Shown here one piece after another: positions 24,394 through 34,142 of a stretch of DNA of 64,000 bases (positions are counted from its first letter, which is position 1; each line of letters begins with the position of its first letter). The notes under the pieces were generated by a model. The model made no database searches. It was not told the DNA's origin and saw only the letters and a list, made by a program, of their open reading frames with translations. This DNA comes from an uncultured Lachnospiraceae bacterium. Lineage in GTDB: Bacteria; Bacillota; Clostridia; Lachnospirales; Lachnospiraceae. The position numbers and the translations under genes were made by a program. Location: the NCBI GenBank assembly GCA_910588955.1, contig CAJURQ010000014.1, positions 1-64,000 on the forward strand, read 5' to 3'.

Positions 24394-25362
24394 ATGGCTA
24401 GATTTAAAAACGGAGTTGTCAAATACTTTAAGGACAATATCGGTATTATCATTGCACTGTTGGCAATGTGTGTGTTTCTGATTATTTTTCCGACTACGAG
24501 GTCTACCTTCCTGACCCAGAAGAATATTTTCAATATTCTGCGGCAGAACGCGTCCAACCTGTTTCTTGCAACAGGCATGACGATGGTCATTATTCTGGGC
24601 GGCATCGATCTTTCGGTCGGTTCAGTTATCGCCTTGTCAGGATGTGTGGCGGCAGGGTGCGTGGTGCATCTGGGTATGCCTGAGGCGGCTGCTTTTCTCA
24701 TAGCGATCGGTATCGGCGCACTGGTTGGCATGGCGAACGGTCTTGTCATCTGCAAGACAAATATTCCGCCTTTTATTGTAACGCTGGCGTCTATGAATAT
24801 CGTTAAGGGTATTGCGCTTGTCTACACACAGGGCGCACCAATCCGCTGTATGACGGATGCGTTTAAGTTCCCGGGTGCGGGTTATGTGGGTCCGGTTCCT
24901 ACGCCGGTCATCTTGATGCTGCTCATCTTTGTGATAGCAATCTTTCTCGTTAACCGTACCCACTTCGGGCGCCATATTTACGCGGTGGGCGGTAACGCGC
25001 AGGCGGCAAGGTTTTCCGGTATCAATGTGAGTAAAGTGAAATTCTGGGTACATACTTTTATCGGGATCATGGCAGGCATTGCAGGCGTGGTAGTGGCATC
25101 CCGTCTGTATTCCGGTCAGCCTACGGCGGGTGACGGCGCGGAGATGGATGCCATCGCGGCGGTAGTTGTGGGCGGCACTTCCATGAGCGGCGGTTCCGGA
25201 CGGCTTGGCGGCACGCTGATCGGTGTACTGATCATCGGTGTCCTGAACAACGGACTGAACTTGATGGGCGTGGATTCCAACTGGCAGTATATTGTGAAGG
25301 GATTCGTTATTCTGCTTGCGGTTTATGTAGACTTTATCCGCAATAGAAAGGCGGGCAGATAA
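24394..25362 (+). CDS. Sugar ABC transporter permease (Mgl/Rbs type)
   Basis: A 322-residue polytopic membrane protein of the RbsC/MglC family: eight to ten hydrophobic segments, GGIDLSVGSVIALSG near residue 70, and the ATPase-contact loop region around GGNAQAARFSGINV. A final GGTSMSGGSGRLGGTLIGV is typical. It starts 19 bases after the ATPase gene behind GAGGAGGT. With its two upstream partners it makes a complete CUT2 importer. Confidence 0.92.
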   Translation: MARFKNGVVKYFKDNIGIIIALLAMCVFLIIFPTTRSTFLTQKNIFNILRQNASNLFLATGMTMVIILGGIDLSVGSVIALSGCVAAGCVVHLGMPEAAAFLIAIGIGALVGMANGLVICKTNIPPFIVTLASMNIVKGIALVYTQGAPIRCMTDAFKFPGAGYVGPVPTPVILMLLIFVIAIFLVNRTHFGRHIYAVGGNAQAARFSGINVSKVKFWVHTFIGIMAGIAGVVVASRLYSGQPTAGDGAEMDAIAAVVVGGTSMSGGSGRLGGTLIGVLIIGVLNNGLNLMGVDSNWQYIVKGFVILLAVYVDFIRNRKAGR

Positions 25363-25435
25363 ACGCGGGCACAGAAGCAGAACCGGGAGGCGTCATGGAC
25401 AGGATGTGACGGCTTTTGAAAAAATAAGAACGGAA

Positions 25436-25470
25436 ACTCGGGATATGGTATACGGTATCCCGAGTCTCCT
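25436..25470 (+). terminator. Intrinsic terminator after the CUT2 operon
   Basis: ACTCGGGATA (25436-25445) pairs with TATCCCGAGT (25456-25465), followed by a short T-rich stretch. The following TATGCACGCGCCC also occurs at 33452-33464 beside another stem-loop. Confidence 0.75.
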
Positions 25471-25514
25471 TTATATGCACGCGCCCTCATAAGGAATATG
25501 AGAAAGGAAAGAAA

Positions 25515-26459
25515 ATGAAGCGGTGGGTATTGGCAGCGGGGCTTGCTTTTTTTATAATAGCAGTGATAGGATGTTCCTTCGCGGACACGGCGGAGACGGT
25601 TGATAAGCCACGGCTTTTCGGCGCCACCTATATGACAAGAAACAATCCTTTCTTTGATGTACTTCATGACGCATTGACGCAGGTCGTAGAGGGAAACGGG
25701 GATATTCTGATTTCCAGAGATCCCTGTCAGGATCAGGAGAAGCAGAACGATCAGATTCTGGAGATGATCGACGAGGGCATTGAGGTGCTTTTCTTAAATC
25801 CGGTGGATTGGGAGACGGTTCGTCCGGCGTTAGTCGCCTGTCAGGAAGCGGGTGTGGTGGTCATCAACATCGACACGGTAGTCAAGGATAGGGAGTATGT
25901 GACTTCCATTATTGAGACGGATAATTATCAGGCGGGTGTATTGTGTGCGCAGGATATGATGAAACGGGTGGACGAGGCAGAGATTGTTTTGATTGACAGC
26001 CCCGGACAGGCGTCCATCAACAATAGGCTGCAGGGTTTTTTGGATACCATTGAAAGCAATGAAAACTACCGGATTGTCTATACGGGGACGAGCCGGGGTG
26101 AGTTCGAGATTTCTGCCAAGGTGATGCAGGAAGTGCTGGCGGAAGGCGTTTCCTTTAATGTGGTGCTGGGCGGCAATGATCCGTCGGCGCTGGGCGCCCT
26201 AGCCACGCTGCAGCAGCGCCACAGGGAGGATGGGGTACTGATTTATGGCATTGACGGTTCTCCCGACTTTAAGGCGATGTTAAAGCTGGGTTATGTGACG
26301 GGAACAAGCGCACAGAGCCCGGAAACCATCGGCAGGGTGGCAGCGGAGATTGCCTACAAGTATTTAAGCGGGGAGGAAGTGCCGGATTATCTTGGCATTG
26401 AGCCATATATGATTACCGGGGAGAATCTGGATCAGTATGAGGTGAACGGCTGGCAGTAG
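25515..26459 (+). CDS. Sugar-binding lipoprotein linked to a two-component system
   Basis: A 314-residue lipoprotein (lipobox VIGC, Cys20) with the same fold and many of the same motifs as the transporter's binding protein at 21715: YMTRNNPFF, LNPVDWETVRP, GGNDPSALGALA, YGIDGSPDFKAML, and a shared NGWQ/DAWQ-type end. It lacks the long linker. The histidine kinase gene begins 9 bases later, so I infer a sensing rather than transport role: a ligand-loaded lipoprotein that signals to the kinase, as in three-component sugar sensors. It could alternatively feed the same permease. Confidence 0.85.
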   Translation: MKRWVLAAGLAFFIIAVIGCSFADTAETVDKPRLFGATYMTRNNPFFDVLHDALTQVVEGNGDILISRDPCQDQEKQNDQILEMIDEGIEVLFLNPVDWETVRPALVACQEAGVVVINIDTVVKDREYVTSIIETDNYQAGVLCAQDMMKRVDEAEIVLIDSPGQASINNRLQGFLDTIESNENYRIVYTGTSRGEFEISAKVMQEVLAEGVSFNVVLGGNDPSALGALATLQQRHREDGVLIYGIDGSPDFKAMLKLGYVTGTSAQSPETIGRVAAEIAYKYLSGEEVPDYLGIEPYMITGENLDQYEVNGWQ

Positions 26460-26468
26460 AGGAAAGCT

Positions 26469-27779
26469 ATGAACATAAAGAAGGAATATTACACGGATAT
26501 GTTTCAATGGGCAATGCTTGTATTAAACGGCATTGCGGTAGCATTTTTATGCACATTCATCTATGTGACGACGAACCGTATCAGGGCGAATTATGATGCA
26601 AGAGATTTTCTGGGCGGTGTGATGACGATACCGGACAATCCAAGAACCAATCTTTGGCTCTGTCTGGCTTTATTCGGACTGCTTATCGTCAATTTTGTAT
26701 TCCGGCATTTCCTGCAGATGCGAAACGGCAAGGGGAGCGCAATTTCTCTCGTGGCGGAGCTTTTGATCTGTGTGGTGATCATCTATCGGCTGGATTTTAA
26801 TTACAACGGGCTTCTGCTCCTTGTGTTCGCCAATGTGATCGCCTATGTCAAGGACAGTAAGGCGAAGATGGCGTTTCTGCTTCTCGCCATTGTCGGTTAT
26901 CTGCTGGCGGATTATGAGCTTTTGTCTATTTACATGCCGCTCTATAATATGTCGGACTATGTGGGTTACTACACGTTTACGAGCCAGCAGTGGCTGTTTT
27001 GTATCTGGAACACGATGATTTCCCTGAATATTATTTTGTTTGTGGGCTACTGTTTTTCGGTAATCAACCTGCAGAGAGGTACGATTGAGGAGGTAAACGT
27101 GCTCTACCACGAGCTGCAGAATGCCAACGAGCAGCTTTCGGAATACGCTGATATGGCGGAAAAGATGGCGCAGACCAATGAGAGAAACCGCCTTGCAAGG
27201 GAAATCCACGATACGCTCGGGCACAGCCTGACGGGGATTATCGCCGGGCTGGACGCCTGTCTTGCGCTTGTGGACGTGGCGCCGCAGGAGGTGAAGAAGC
27301 AGCTTAAACTGTTGGCGGATGTGAGCAGGGACGGCATGAAGGATGTGCGCCGGTCCGTCAGCGAACTCAGACCTGATGAGATGGAACGGCTCTCCCTGAA
27401 CGCTTCCATCCGTAAGATGGTGACGGACATGGGAAGGGTGTCCGATACCCAAATCTACTTTGACGGGAGTGGGGAGAAGCTGGAGTTCGGCGAGGATGAG
27501 GAGAACATCATCTACCGTGTCGTTCAGGAGAGTATCACCAACGCGGTCCGCCACGGACATGCGGGGCAGATCTGGGTTACGATGAAACGGATAGACGGGG
27601 AGGTGCTGCTTGAGGTGAAGGACGACGGCATCGGCTGTAAGGAATTGAAGAGTGGATTCGGAACGAGACATATGAAGGAGAGAATAGAAATGCTGGGCGG
27701 AACGATTACCTTTGACGGGCAGAAGGGTTTTAAGGTGACCGCGCATATACCGATTCGCTGGGGGGAGAGCTATGATTAA
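26469..27779 (+). CDS. Sensor histidine kinase (NarL-partner, HisKA_3 type)
   Basis: A 436-residue membrane kinase. About six hydrophobic helices occupy residues 14-200, with a short external loop after the first (about 33-60). A coiled-coil linker follows, then HisKA_3: NERNRLAREIHDTLGHSL with His247 as phospho-acceptor, and an ATPase domain with VVQESITNAVRHG (N box) and DDGIGC (G1). The lack of a large external sensor domain fits sensing through the adjacent binding lipoprotein. Its 3' end overlaps the regulator gene by 8 bases. Confidence 0.92.
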   Translation: MNIKKEYYTDMFQWAMLVLNGIAVAFLCTFIYVTTNRIRANYDARDFLGGVMTIPDNPRTNLWLCLALFGLLIVNFVFRHFLQMRNGKGSAISLVAELLICVVIIYRLDFNYNGLLLLVFANVIAYVKDSKAKMAFLLLAIVGYLLADYELLSIYMPLYNMSDYVGYYTFTSQQWLFCIWNTMISLNIILFVGYCFSVINLQRGTIEEVNVLYHELQNANEQLSEYADMAEKMAQTNERNRLAREIHDTLGHSLTGIIAGLDACLALVDVAPQEVKKQLKLLADVSRDGMKDVRRSVSELRPDEMERLSLNASIRKMVTDMGRVSDTQIYFDGSGEKLEFGEDEENIIYRVVQESITNAVRHGHAGQIWVTMKRIDGEVLLEVKDDGIGCKELKSGFGTRHMKERIEMLGGTITFDGQKGFKVTAHIPIRWGESYD

Positions 27780-28449
27780 AGTGTTGGTGGCGGACGATCA
27801 GGAATTGATCCGTCAGAGTCTGCAGATTGTATTGAACAGCAAGGAAGGCATAGAGGTCTGCGACGTGGCGACGGATGGCAGGGAAGTCATTCAGTGCGTA
27901 CGCCGGCAAAAGCCCGACGTGATACTGATGGATATCCGTATGCCCAAGATGGACGGCGTGCAGTGCACGAAGATCATCAAAGAGAATTATCCGCAGATTA
28001 AAATTATTATATTGACGACCTTTGACGACGATGAGTACGTCTACAACGCATTGAAGTACGGCGCCAGTGGATATCTCTTAAAGGGCGTTTCCATGGACGA
28101 GCTGGAGAGCGCCGTGAGGACCGTGTACAGCGGGCGTGCCATGATCAATCCCGATATCGCGGCGAAGGTACTGACCCTGTTTTCCAAAATGGCGCGTGCC
28201 GATTACACGATTCAGGTGGGGAAAAAGGGCATGGAAGAGCTGACAAAGACCGAGTGGAAGATCATCGAGCAGGTGGGAACGGGCGCGGCAAACAAGGAGA
28301 TCGCGGAAGCCCTGAAGCTGTCGGACGGCACTGTGCGCAACTACCTGAGTACGATCTTAAATAAGCTGGAGCTGCGCGACCGCACCCAGCTTGCGATCTG
28401 GGCGGTACAGACCAATATTGCCCCCTATGTGAAGGATGAAGAAGATTGA
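27772..28449 (+). CDS. Response regulator, NarL/FixJ family
   Basis: A 225-residue regulator. Receiver domain residues 1-120 have the acid pair DDQ near residue 9, phospho-acceptor Asp54 in ILMDIRMPKMDG, the switch Thr in LTTF, and Lys in GYLLKG. The LuxR-type HTH is at about 155-215 (EELTKTEWKIIEQV, NKEIAEALKLSDGTVRNYLS). ATG overlaps the kinase gene, so the pair is translationally coupled. The double TGACA inverted repeats before the transporter operon are a plausible target. Its stop lies in the left arm of a hairpin. Confidence 0.93.
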   Translation: MIKVLVADDQELIRQSLQIVLNSKEGIEVCDVATDGREVIQCVRRQKPDVILMDIRMPKMDGVQCTKIIKENYPQIKIIILTTFDDDEYVYNALKYGASGYLLKGVSMDELESAVRTVYSGRAMINPDIAAKVLTLFSKMARADYTIQVGKKGMEELTKTEWKIIEQVGTGAANKEIAEALKLSDGTVRNYLSTILNKLELRDRTQLAIWAVQTNIAPYVKDEED

Positions 28450-28542
28450 AAAATAAGTCTGATGACCTTATTTTTCAATCAGCAATTTGAGCCATAACCT
28501 CAAATATGCCTTGAGCGCAGTCGAGAATTTGAAATTCTCGAC
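28444..28542 (+). terminator. Hairpin series after the response regulator gene
   Basis: GATTGAAAAATAAG (28444-28457) pairs perfectly with CTTATTTTTCAATC (28467-28480); the regulator stop codon is inside the left arm. Two more hairpins follow: TTTGAG/CTCAAA near 28486-28504 and GTCGAGAATTT/AAATTCTCGAC (28520-28542). Confidence 0.7.
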
Positions 28543-28582
28543 GCGTGTCATCGCAGTAAACTGCTCTGACATGGAGGAAGTC

Positions 28583-29899
28583 ATGAAATTACTGCATCAT
28601 AAAAATAGCATAGGTATTGCAATGATTGCCGCAGTACTGCTCCTTGCGGGCGGGATCTATTATGCCAGGACGCGCCCGGTTGTGCTGGAATTTGGGATGT
28701 TTACCGGGAGCAACTGGAATGTGGCGAATGCGAACAGCTTTGCGATTATCGATCAGGCGATCGCCCGTTTCGAGGGAGAGCACCCGGGCGTGAAGGTGCA
28801 CTATTACAGCGGTGTGCCAAAGGAGGAATATTCCGAGTGGCTTTCCCGGAAAATTCTTGCTGGGGAAGAACCGGACGTCTTTATGGTGCTGGGAAGCGAC
28901 TTTGACCAGTTTTCATCCATTGGCATCATGAAAAACCTGGATGAGCTGATCGAGCAGGACGCGGCATTTGACACGGAGAAGTATTTCCAGAGCGCCCTCA
29001 GCACGGGCAAGTACGGGAACGCCCAGTACGCCCTGCCCTACGAGACAGTGCCTACTTTAATGTTTGTGAACCAGACGCTTTTGAAGAAGGAGGGTATCGA
29101 GATTCCGGACACGGATTGGAACTGGGAGGAGATGTACGATATCTGCCGCCTCGTGACAAAGGATCTGGACGGGGACGGGATTCTGGATCAGTTTGGAATC
29201 TGCAATTACGACTGGCTGGATGCGGTCTACTCCAACGGCGGAGAAATCTTCCAGAACAACGGAAAAACCTGTTATCTGGCGGAGGACAGCGTGATCGAGT
29301 CGGTGAAGTACATCCGCCAGTTGAGCGAGCTGTATCGCGGACAGAAGGTGGCGCAGGAAGATTTCAACGGCGGCAATGTGGCGTTTATGCCGCTGACCTT
29401 CGCGGAGTACCGCACTTACAAGACATATCCATATAAGATTAAAAGGTACGCCAACTTCAAATGGGACTGTATCACCATGCCGGCTGGCAAGGAGGGAGGC
29501 AACGTGTCCCAAGTCGATACATTGCTTATGGGAATCAGCGCCAACACCCGCAAGGAAGAGCTTGCGTGGGAATTTTTAAAGCTGCTCACCTATGACGAGG
29601 AAATCCAGACGCAGATCTTTTCCCACTCACAGGGAGCTTCGGTGCTGCGGGCGGTGACACAGTCCGCGGAGATGGAGGAGATCGTGCAGGCGGAGATGGA
29701 GGAGGGTGAAACGGTTATCAGCGGAAAGCTTCTGGGACAGGTAATCGAGGAGGGCTACACCGCGCCCCAGTTTAAAAAATACGAGCAGGCGCTTGCGCTT
29801 TCGGACAGTGAGATCGGGGAGATCCTGCAAAACGACAAGACCATAGACAGCAATATGAAAATTCTGCAGAGGACAATTAACAGTTATTTGCAGCAGTGA
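28583..29899 (+). CDS. Extracellular solute-binding protein, CUT1 type, orphan
   Basis: A 438-residue protein. The ATG at 28583 is chosen because GGAGG sits seven bases upstream; longer frames would read through the hairpin series. One N-terminal hydrophobic segment (IGIAMIAAVLLLAGGIYY) lacks a lipobox cysteine, so the protein is probably anchored by an uncleaved helix. The rest is a family-1 carbohydrate-binding fold: PDVFMVLGSDFDQF, YALPYETVPTLMFVNQTLL, DLDGDGILDQFGI. No permease or ATPase adjoins it. It may deliver sugar to a permease elsewhere or act as a sensor with the nearby kinase or cyclase. Confidence 0.82.
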   Translation: MKLLHHKNSIGIAMIAAVLLLAGGIYYARTRPVVLEFGMFTGSNWNVANANSFAIIDQAIARFEGEHPGVKVHYYSGVPKEEYSEWLSRKILAGEEPDVFMVLGSDFDQFSSIGIMKNLDELIEQDAAFDTEKYFQSALSTGKYGNAQYALPYETVPTLMFVNQTLLKKEGIEIPDTDWNWEEMYDICRLVTKDLDGDGILDQFGICNYDWLDAVYSNGGEIFQNNGKTCYLAEDSVIESVKYIRQLSELYRGQKVAQEDFNGGNVAFMPLTFAEYRTYKTYPYKIKRYANFKWDCITMPAGKEGGNVSQVDTLLMGISANTRKEELAWEFLKLLTYDEEIQTQIFSHSQGASVLRAVTQSAEMEEIVQAEMEEGETVISGKLLGQVIEEGYTAPQFKKYEQALALSDSEIGEILQNDKTIDSNMKILQRTINSYLQQ

Positions 29900-30006
29900 C
29901 GGTAGTAATGCTTTCCGAAAATTCAAGTTGAATAGATTTCAGTGCAATATTATAATGAGGTGTGGGGTAATCAAAACAAGGAGAGAAAATCGGCAGGGTG
30001 GTACGC

Positions 30007-31635
30007 ATGGAAAAACGTGTTACTGGAATCTATTTTGCGGTTTTGGTGATTGGCATTCTGTATGCTGTTTATGCGGCGTTTTCCTTCTCTGTCACGATCG
30101 AGTCACGGACAGAGGAAAAAGGAGTCGTGCGGTGGGACGACCGTATGGAGGCTTCACAGGAGGGGGACAGCTATGTCTACCGCTGTGTGCTGCCCTCGAC
30201 GGACACGGAGGAGAAGGTGATCGTGTACAATACCGTACACCAGATCTTAGAGGTGTTCATTGACGGGGAAAAAATATACGAGCTGCAGGGGAGAGCGGGA
30301 CGGAAGGTAAAGACAACGGGCTTTTGCTGGAATGTGATCCACCTGACGGAAAAAGATGCCGGAAAGGAGATTGTCTTCCGGGTCACCCCGGTCTATAACG
30401 ACATCATGCCAAAGGGCGGTTTTTATTATGGGACATACCGCGGGGTAGAGCACAGGATCCTGGCGGAGCGGTTTGCACGGGTGATACTGCCCGTGAGCAT
30501 AGCGCTGGCGGGTGTGGTTATGCTGCTGTATGGTCTGCTGGTGGTAAAGAAAGGGCAGGATGCGGAGATTATCATGCAGTTTTCTGTCTTTGCGGTCATG
30601 CTGGGCATCTGGTCGATTGAAGAAACCCAGATGCTGGACTGGATCTTTCCCTGCAGTATGCTGCTTGTATCTCTTTCGCATCTGATGCTGATGACTATGC
30701 CGATTCCGTTCCTGCTGTTTTTGCACCGTATTTATCACAATGGGGAGAGCAGGTTGTGGAGTTTTTGCTGCTATGTCAACTGCGCTGTCATCACAGTGCG
30801 GGTTCTCTTACAGCTTACGGGAATGTATGATCTGCGGGAGACACTGTTCCTCACGCATATTTTTCTGCTGGTGCTTGTGGCAGTGGTTGTGATTATGACT
30901 GTCCGTGAGATCGCGGCGAATGGTTTTGCCGGGCAGGTCAGAGTCAACAGTATCTGTGTGCTGGTTGTTCTGGCGAGCACCGTGCTTGAACTTGCGATTT
31001 ACCGTCTCGGTCATATTAGCACACCTCTGGGAAGCTGCGGCTTTTTGTTTTATATCGTTGTGATGGGGATCATCAATGTGCGCAGGTCGCGTATGTTGAT
31101 GGAGCAGGCAAGGGAGAGCGCTCTCTACCGGAAACTTGCTTTCACGGACGAGCTGACCGGGATGCCAAACCGCACCGCCTTCCGGGAAGATCTGGAGAAG
31201 CGTATGACGCCGGATAAGACAACGGGCATGGAGAGGATATTGCCGACGGTTATCTTCATGTTTGACCTGAATGACTTGAAGAAGTGCAACGATACTTACG
31301 GACACGACTATGGGGATCGCTACATCAGGATGGCTGCCGCGGCGTTAAAAAAACTTTTTGAGAACGAGGGAGAGTGTTATCGGATCGGGGGCGACGAGTT
31401 TTGCGCATGGACGCCTTATAAGGATCAGAATGACATCGATGAAAGGCTGGAGATGCTGGAACAGGAAATACAGGCGCGCAACAGGGAGGGATTTGTTGTG
31501 ACATTCAGCGTTGCCGTGGGCTATGCCGTTTATGAGGACAACGAGGACGGAGGCGGCTTGTACAGCACCATGAAGCGGGCGGACGCGATGATGTATGAGA
31601 AAAAACAGGAATATAAGAAAAGCCTTGCAGTTTAA
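30007..31635 (+). CDS. Membrane-bound diguanylate cyclase (7TM sensor-GGDEF)
   Basis: About 542 residues. One N-terminal helix, an external beta-rich domain (about 30-160), then seven hydrophobic helices (about 165-370), as in 7TMR-DISM receptors. The C-terminal GGDEF domain has LAFTDELTGMPNRTAF, DLNDLKKCNDTYGHDYGD and an intact RIGGDEF active site, so it should make cyclic di-GMP. No RxxD inhibitory site is seen five residues before it. A GTG at 29998 is an alternative start. Its position beside sugar-binding and hydrolase genes suggests response to a polysaccharide or sugar cue. Confidence 0.9.
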   Translation: MEKRVTGIYFAVLVIGILYAVYAAFSFSVTIESRTEEKGVVRWDDRMEASQEGDSYVYRCVLPSTDTEEKVIVYNTVHQILEVFIDGEKIYELQGRAGRKVKTTGFCWNVIHLTEKDAGKEIVFRVTPVYNDIMPKGGFYYGTYRGVEHRILAERFARVILPVSIALAGVVMLLYGLLVVKKGQDAEIIMQFSVFAVMLGIWSIEETQMLDWIFPCSMLLVSLSHLMLMTMPIPFLLFLHRIYHNGESRLWSFCCYVNCAVITVRVLLQLTGMYDLRETLFLTHIFLLVLVAVVVIMTVREIAANGFAGQVRVNSICVLVVLASTVLELAIYRLGHISTPLGSCGFLFYIVVMGIINVRRSRMLMEQARESALYRKLAFTDELTGMPNRTAFREDLEKRMTPDKTTGMERILPTVIFMFDLNDLKKCNDTYGHDYGDRYIRMAAAALKKLFENEGECYRIGGDEFCAWTPYKDQNDIDERLEMLEQEIQARNREGFVVTFSVAVGYAVYEDNEDGGGLYSTMKRADAMMYEKKQEYKKSLAV

Positions 31636-31738
31636 CTTTCGCGTAATGAATTTGCGAAAAGAGGAAAATGGTGGTAAAATGTATGAGATAGACAAAAATA
31701 GAAGCGGACTATGCGCGGAGAGGGTAAGGATTATTCCT

Positions 31739-33391
31739 ATGAAAGATAAAAACTACAGAAGAAAAATGAGCAACGGAAGCAAGCGCTTTGCAGCCCTTTT
31801 TCTGTTGACTTTTTTGGTCATTGTATGCGGAAGAAATGTGCAGGCGGCGGGACGTCCCGTCTCCATCAGTTCCTGCCAGATTGCGGGAGGAAATGTGAAC
31901 TGTACGCTGACGGCGTCGAGTGTTCCCTCGAGCGACGACGGCAAATACTATATTTACGCGAACGAGGTTTTTCAGGACGGACCTGTGGGAACAGTGGTGG
32001 CGAGTGTGGATGCGGGGTCTTCCGTCACGGCGTCTTTCCCTTTGAACTTTAACACGCCGGATTCCAACTTAAGCCGGAAATTTTTGGTGGCGGTGAAGCG
32101 CGGCGGACAGATGGTTCAGGTCAGCGACGAGCATTACATCACAAATCCGGAGGCAGTCGCGGCGTTTACTTCGGGACGCATGACCAGGGGAATCAAAGGC
32201 ATTCTGCCGGAGGTTTCCGCCATTGCAAGCGGGGAGCTTAAGGAGCTTGGCGTGCAGCAGGTCGTTTACAATATTTATCTGGATGAAATTTGCGCGGCGC
32301 CCGGAGAGTCGGGAACGATTCCGTTCGCTTACAACGGACAGACTTACTATTTCAGCAATGGGCGGATTACCCACTACGACCAGATGGTGAAAGGCTTTAA
32401 CAATCAGGGTATGCAGGTGACCATGGTGCTTTTGCACAAGGGCGGCAACCCGGCTTCTGACGACCTGATCCATCCGCTGGCGAGGGGCGGCGCGGAATGT
32501 CCCAGCTATGCGCTGAATGTGGAGGAGAGCGGCGGCGTGGAGCATCTGAAGGCGGTGTGCGCTTTTCTGGGGCAGCGCTATTCCGGAAAGACCGGAAACG
32601 GACAGATTGACAACTGGATTCTCGGCAATGAAGTCAACGCCAGAACTTCGTGGTGGTATATGAACTCCAGCAATCTCGACGTGAACGTGAGCGCCTATGT
32701 GAAGGCTTTCCGTATTTTTTATAACGAGCTGAAGGCAATGAACGCCAATGTCTGGGTTTACAATTCTATCGACCAGGAATGGGGAAGAAAGTCCAATCCC
32801 GGAAGCTTCTTGGCGAAGGATTATCTTGATCAGTTTAACTATTACATCAACCGGGAGGGAAATATCGACTGGGGGCTGTCCTATCACCCTTACAACTCGC
32901 CCCTCTATGACCCTTACGCGTGGAACGGACCGGCGGTGTGGGTAAAGCAGAGCGTTTCCACCCCCTACATCACTATGCAGAATATTGATATACTGATTGA
33001 TTATATGCATCAGGGAAAATTTTTAAATCCTGCGGGGCAGGTGCGAAGCATTTCGCTGGCGGAGATCGGGTATACTTCCTATTTCGGGGATGAAAATCAG
33101 GAGGCTTCGGTGGCTTACGGCTACCTGAAAGCGGCTTCCCTGCCGGATGTGGACGCGTTCATGCTCTTCCGGTTTAAGGACGATGCTCACGAGATGGAGA
33201 GCAAGCTGAGTCTGGGGATCACGAATCTGGACGGCAGCCACAAGCCCGCCTACAATATTTATAAGCAGCTGGGCACGGGCAGCGAGGGCGCAGCGAAGGC
33301 GCGCGCCTCGGAGATCATCGGCATGGATATCGATCAGATGATTCGGGATAATGTTGTCTGGACGCGCGGCGGAGACGGGGTCGTGCAGTAG
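31739..33391 (+). CDS. Secreted DUF5722-like protein, probable TIM-barrel glycosidase fold
   Basis: A 550-residue exported protein: a basic N-terminus, a hydrophobic core and an AAG cleavage site near residue 37. A small N-terminal beta domain (about 40-150) precedes a barrel-like domain with DQMVKGFNNQGMQVTMVLL, WILGNEVNARTSWWY and SLAEIGYTSYFG. The two glutamates at NE and AEIG sit where clan GH-A enzymes carry acid/base and nucleophile. I place it in the DUF5722 family from memory; activity is inferred. The ATG at 31739 follows GAGAGGGTAAGG; upstream in-frame starts overlap the cyclase gene. Confidence 0.75.
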   Translation: MKDKNYRRKMSNGSKRFAALFLLTFLVIVCGRNVQAAGRPVSISSCQIAGGNVNCTLTASSVPSSDDGKYYIYANEVFQDGPVGTVVASVDAGSSVTASFPLNFNTPDSNLSRKFLVAVKRGGQMVQVSDEHYITNPEAVAAFTSGRMTRGIKGILPEVSAIASGELKELGVQQVVYNIYLDEICAAPGESGTIPFAYNGQTYYFSNGRITHYDQMVKGFNNQGMQVTMVLLHKGGNPASDDLIHPLARGGAECPSYALNVEESGGVEHLKAVCAFLGQRYSGKTGNGQIDNWILGNEVNARTSWWYMNSSNLDVNVSAYVKAFRIFYNELKAMNANVWVYNSIDQEWGRKSNPGSFLAKDYLDQFNYYINREGNIDWGLSYHPYNSPLYDPYAWNGPAVWVKQSVSTPYITMQNIDILIDYMHQGKFLNPAGQVRSISLAEIGYTSYFGDENQEASVAYGYLKAASLPDVDAFMLFRFKDDAHEMESKLSLGITNLDGSHKPAYNIYKQLGTGSEGAAKARASEIIGMDIDQMIRDNVVWTRGGDGVVQ

Positions 33392-33539
33392 AATGGAATA
33401 ACCGTCAGGAAAAACAAGGGGCTGTCGCATTGTGCGACGGTCCTTTGTTATGCACGCGCCCGCATATGGAAGTTTGCTGTTTCACAGCATGCGGGCAGCG
33501 CGGCCCGTAGGGAGAAAACCTTCCCTACGCGATTTTGCT

Positions 33540-33944
33540 TTATGAGTTTTCCTTCTGGAAATATTCATGGCATAATTGTTCTATGTAGTCACTGTCTGAA
33601 AGCACACGATTTATTTCCTCGTTCTTTCCTGCGTCAATCAAAGATTTAAGGATGGAGAGACAAGCCTTAAGACCTTCCGAGATTCCCGTCTCGCGTCCAA
33701 CGGCAAGACCTTCTTTTCTTCCAGCAGCCATTCCATCTGCCCGTCCAACAACAATTCCTTCCTCCCGACCTTCCCGATAGCCGATCTCCCGCCATTCCTT
33801 CCGCTCGCTTTTCATATGTTTTTCTTCGTCATATTCAAAAATACTCACCGCTATCGCCTCCGCCCGGTTTTTCGCTAAAAACTCTGCAAGGATATGATTT
33901 CTGATACAGTCGTCTAGTTTCAGACTCTCCTGCTTTGTAATTGG
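33540..33944 (-). pseudogene. C-terminal remnant of an Rpn-family recombination-promoting nuclease / putative transposase
   Basis: The open minus-strand frame from 33944 contains LDDCIRNHILAEFLAKNRAE, then AVSIFEYDEEKHMKSERKEW and a glycine/arginine/glutamate-rich tail, the usual C-terminus of Rpn (PD-(D/E)XK) proteins abundant in Lachnospiraceae. The N-terminal nuclease domain is absent: a TAA stop lies at 33945-33947 with nothing recognisable beyond. An internal ATG at 33848 could still yield a 102-residue protein. Confidence 0.7.
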
Positions 33945-34142
33945 TTAGTTGGATTCAAAGCATGGATTTTCTGAAACTTAGAATAGAAATAGAGCTTACC
34001 GATCTGTTTGTGTAGAAAATATGCTTTTTCTCACTATAGCATAGATATGACGGAATTGTAAATATATTTCACATAAAATTATGAAAATGTGAAACTCGCT
34101 TTCAGGTGACCTGTTTTGATAGTTATGTAAACTGATTTTACG

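Noticed and set aside
24394..26459. Second complete ABC transporter starting with the 25515 lipoprotein
   Set aside because: No ATPase or permease follows; the next genes are a histidine kinase and response regulator.
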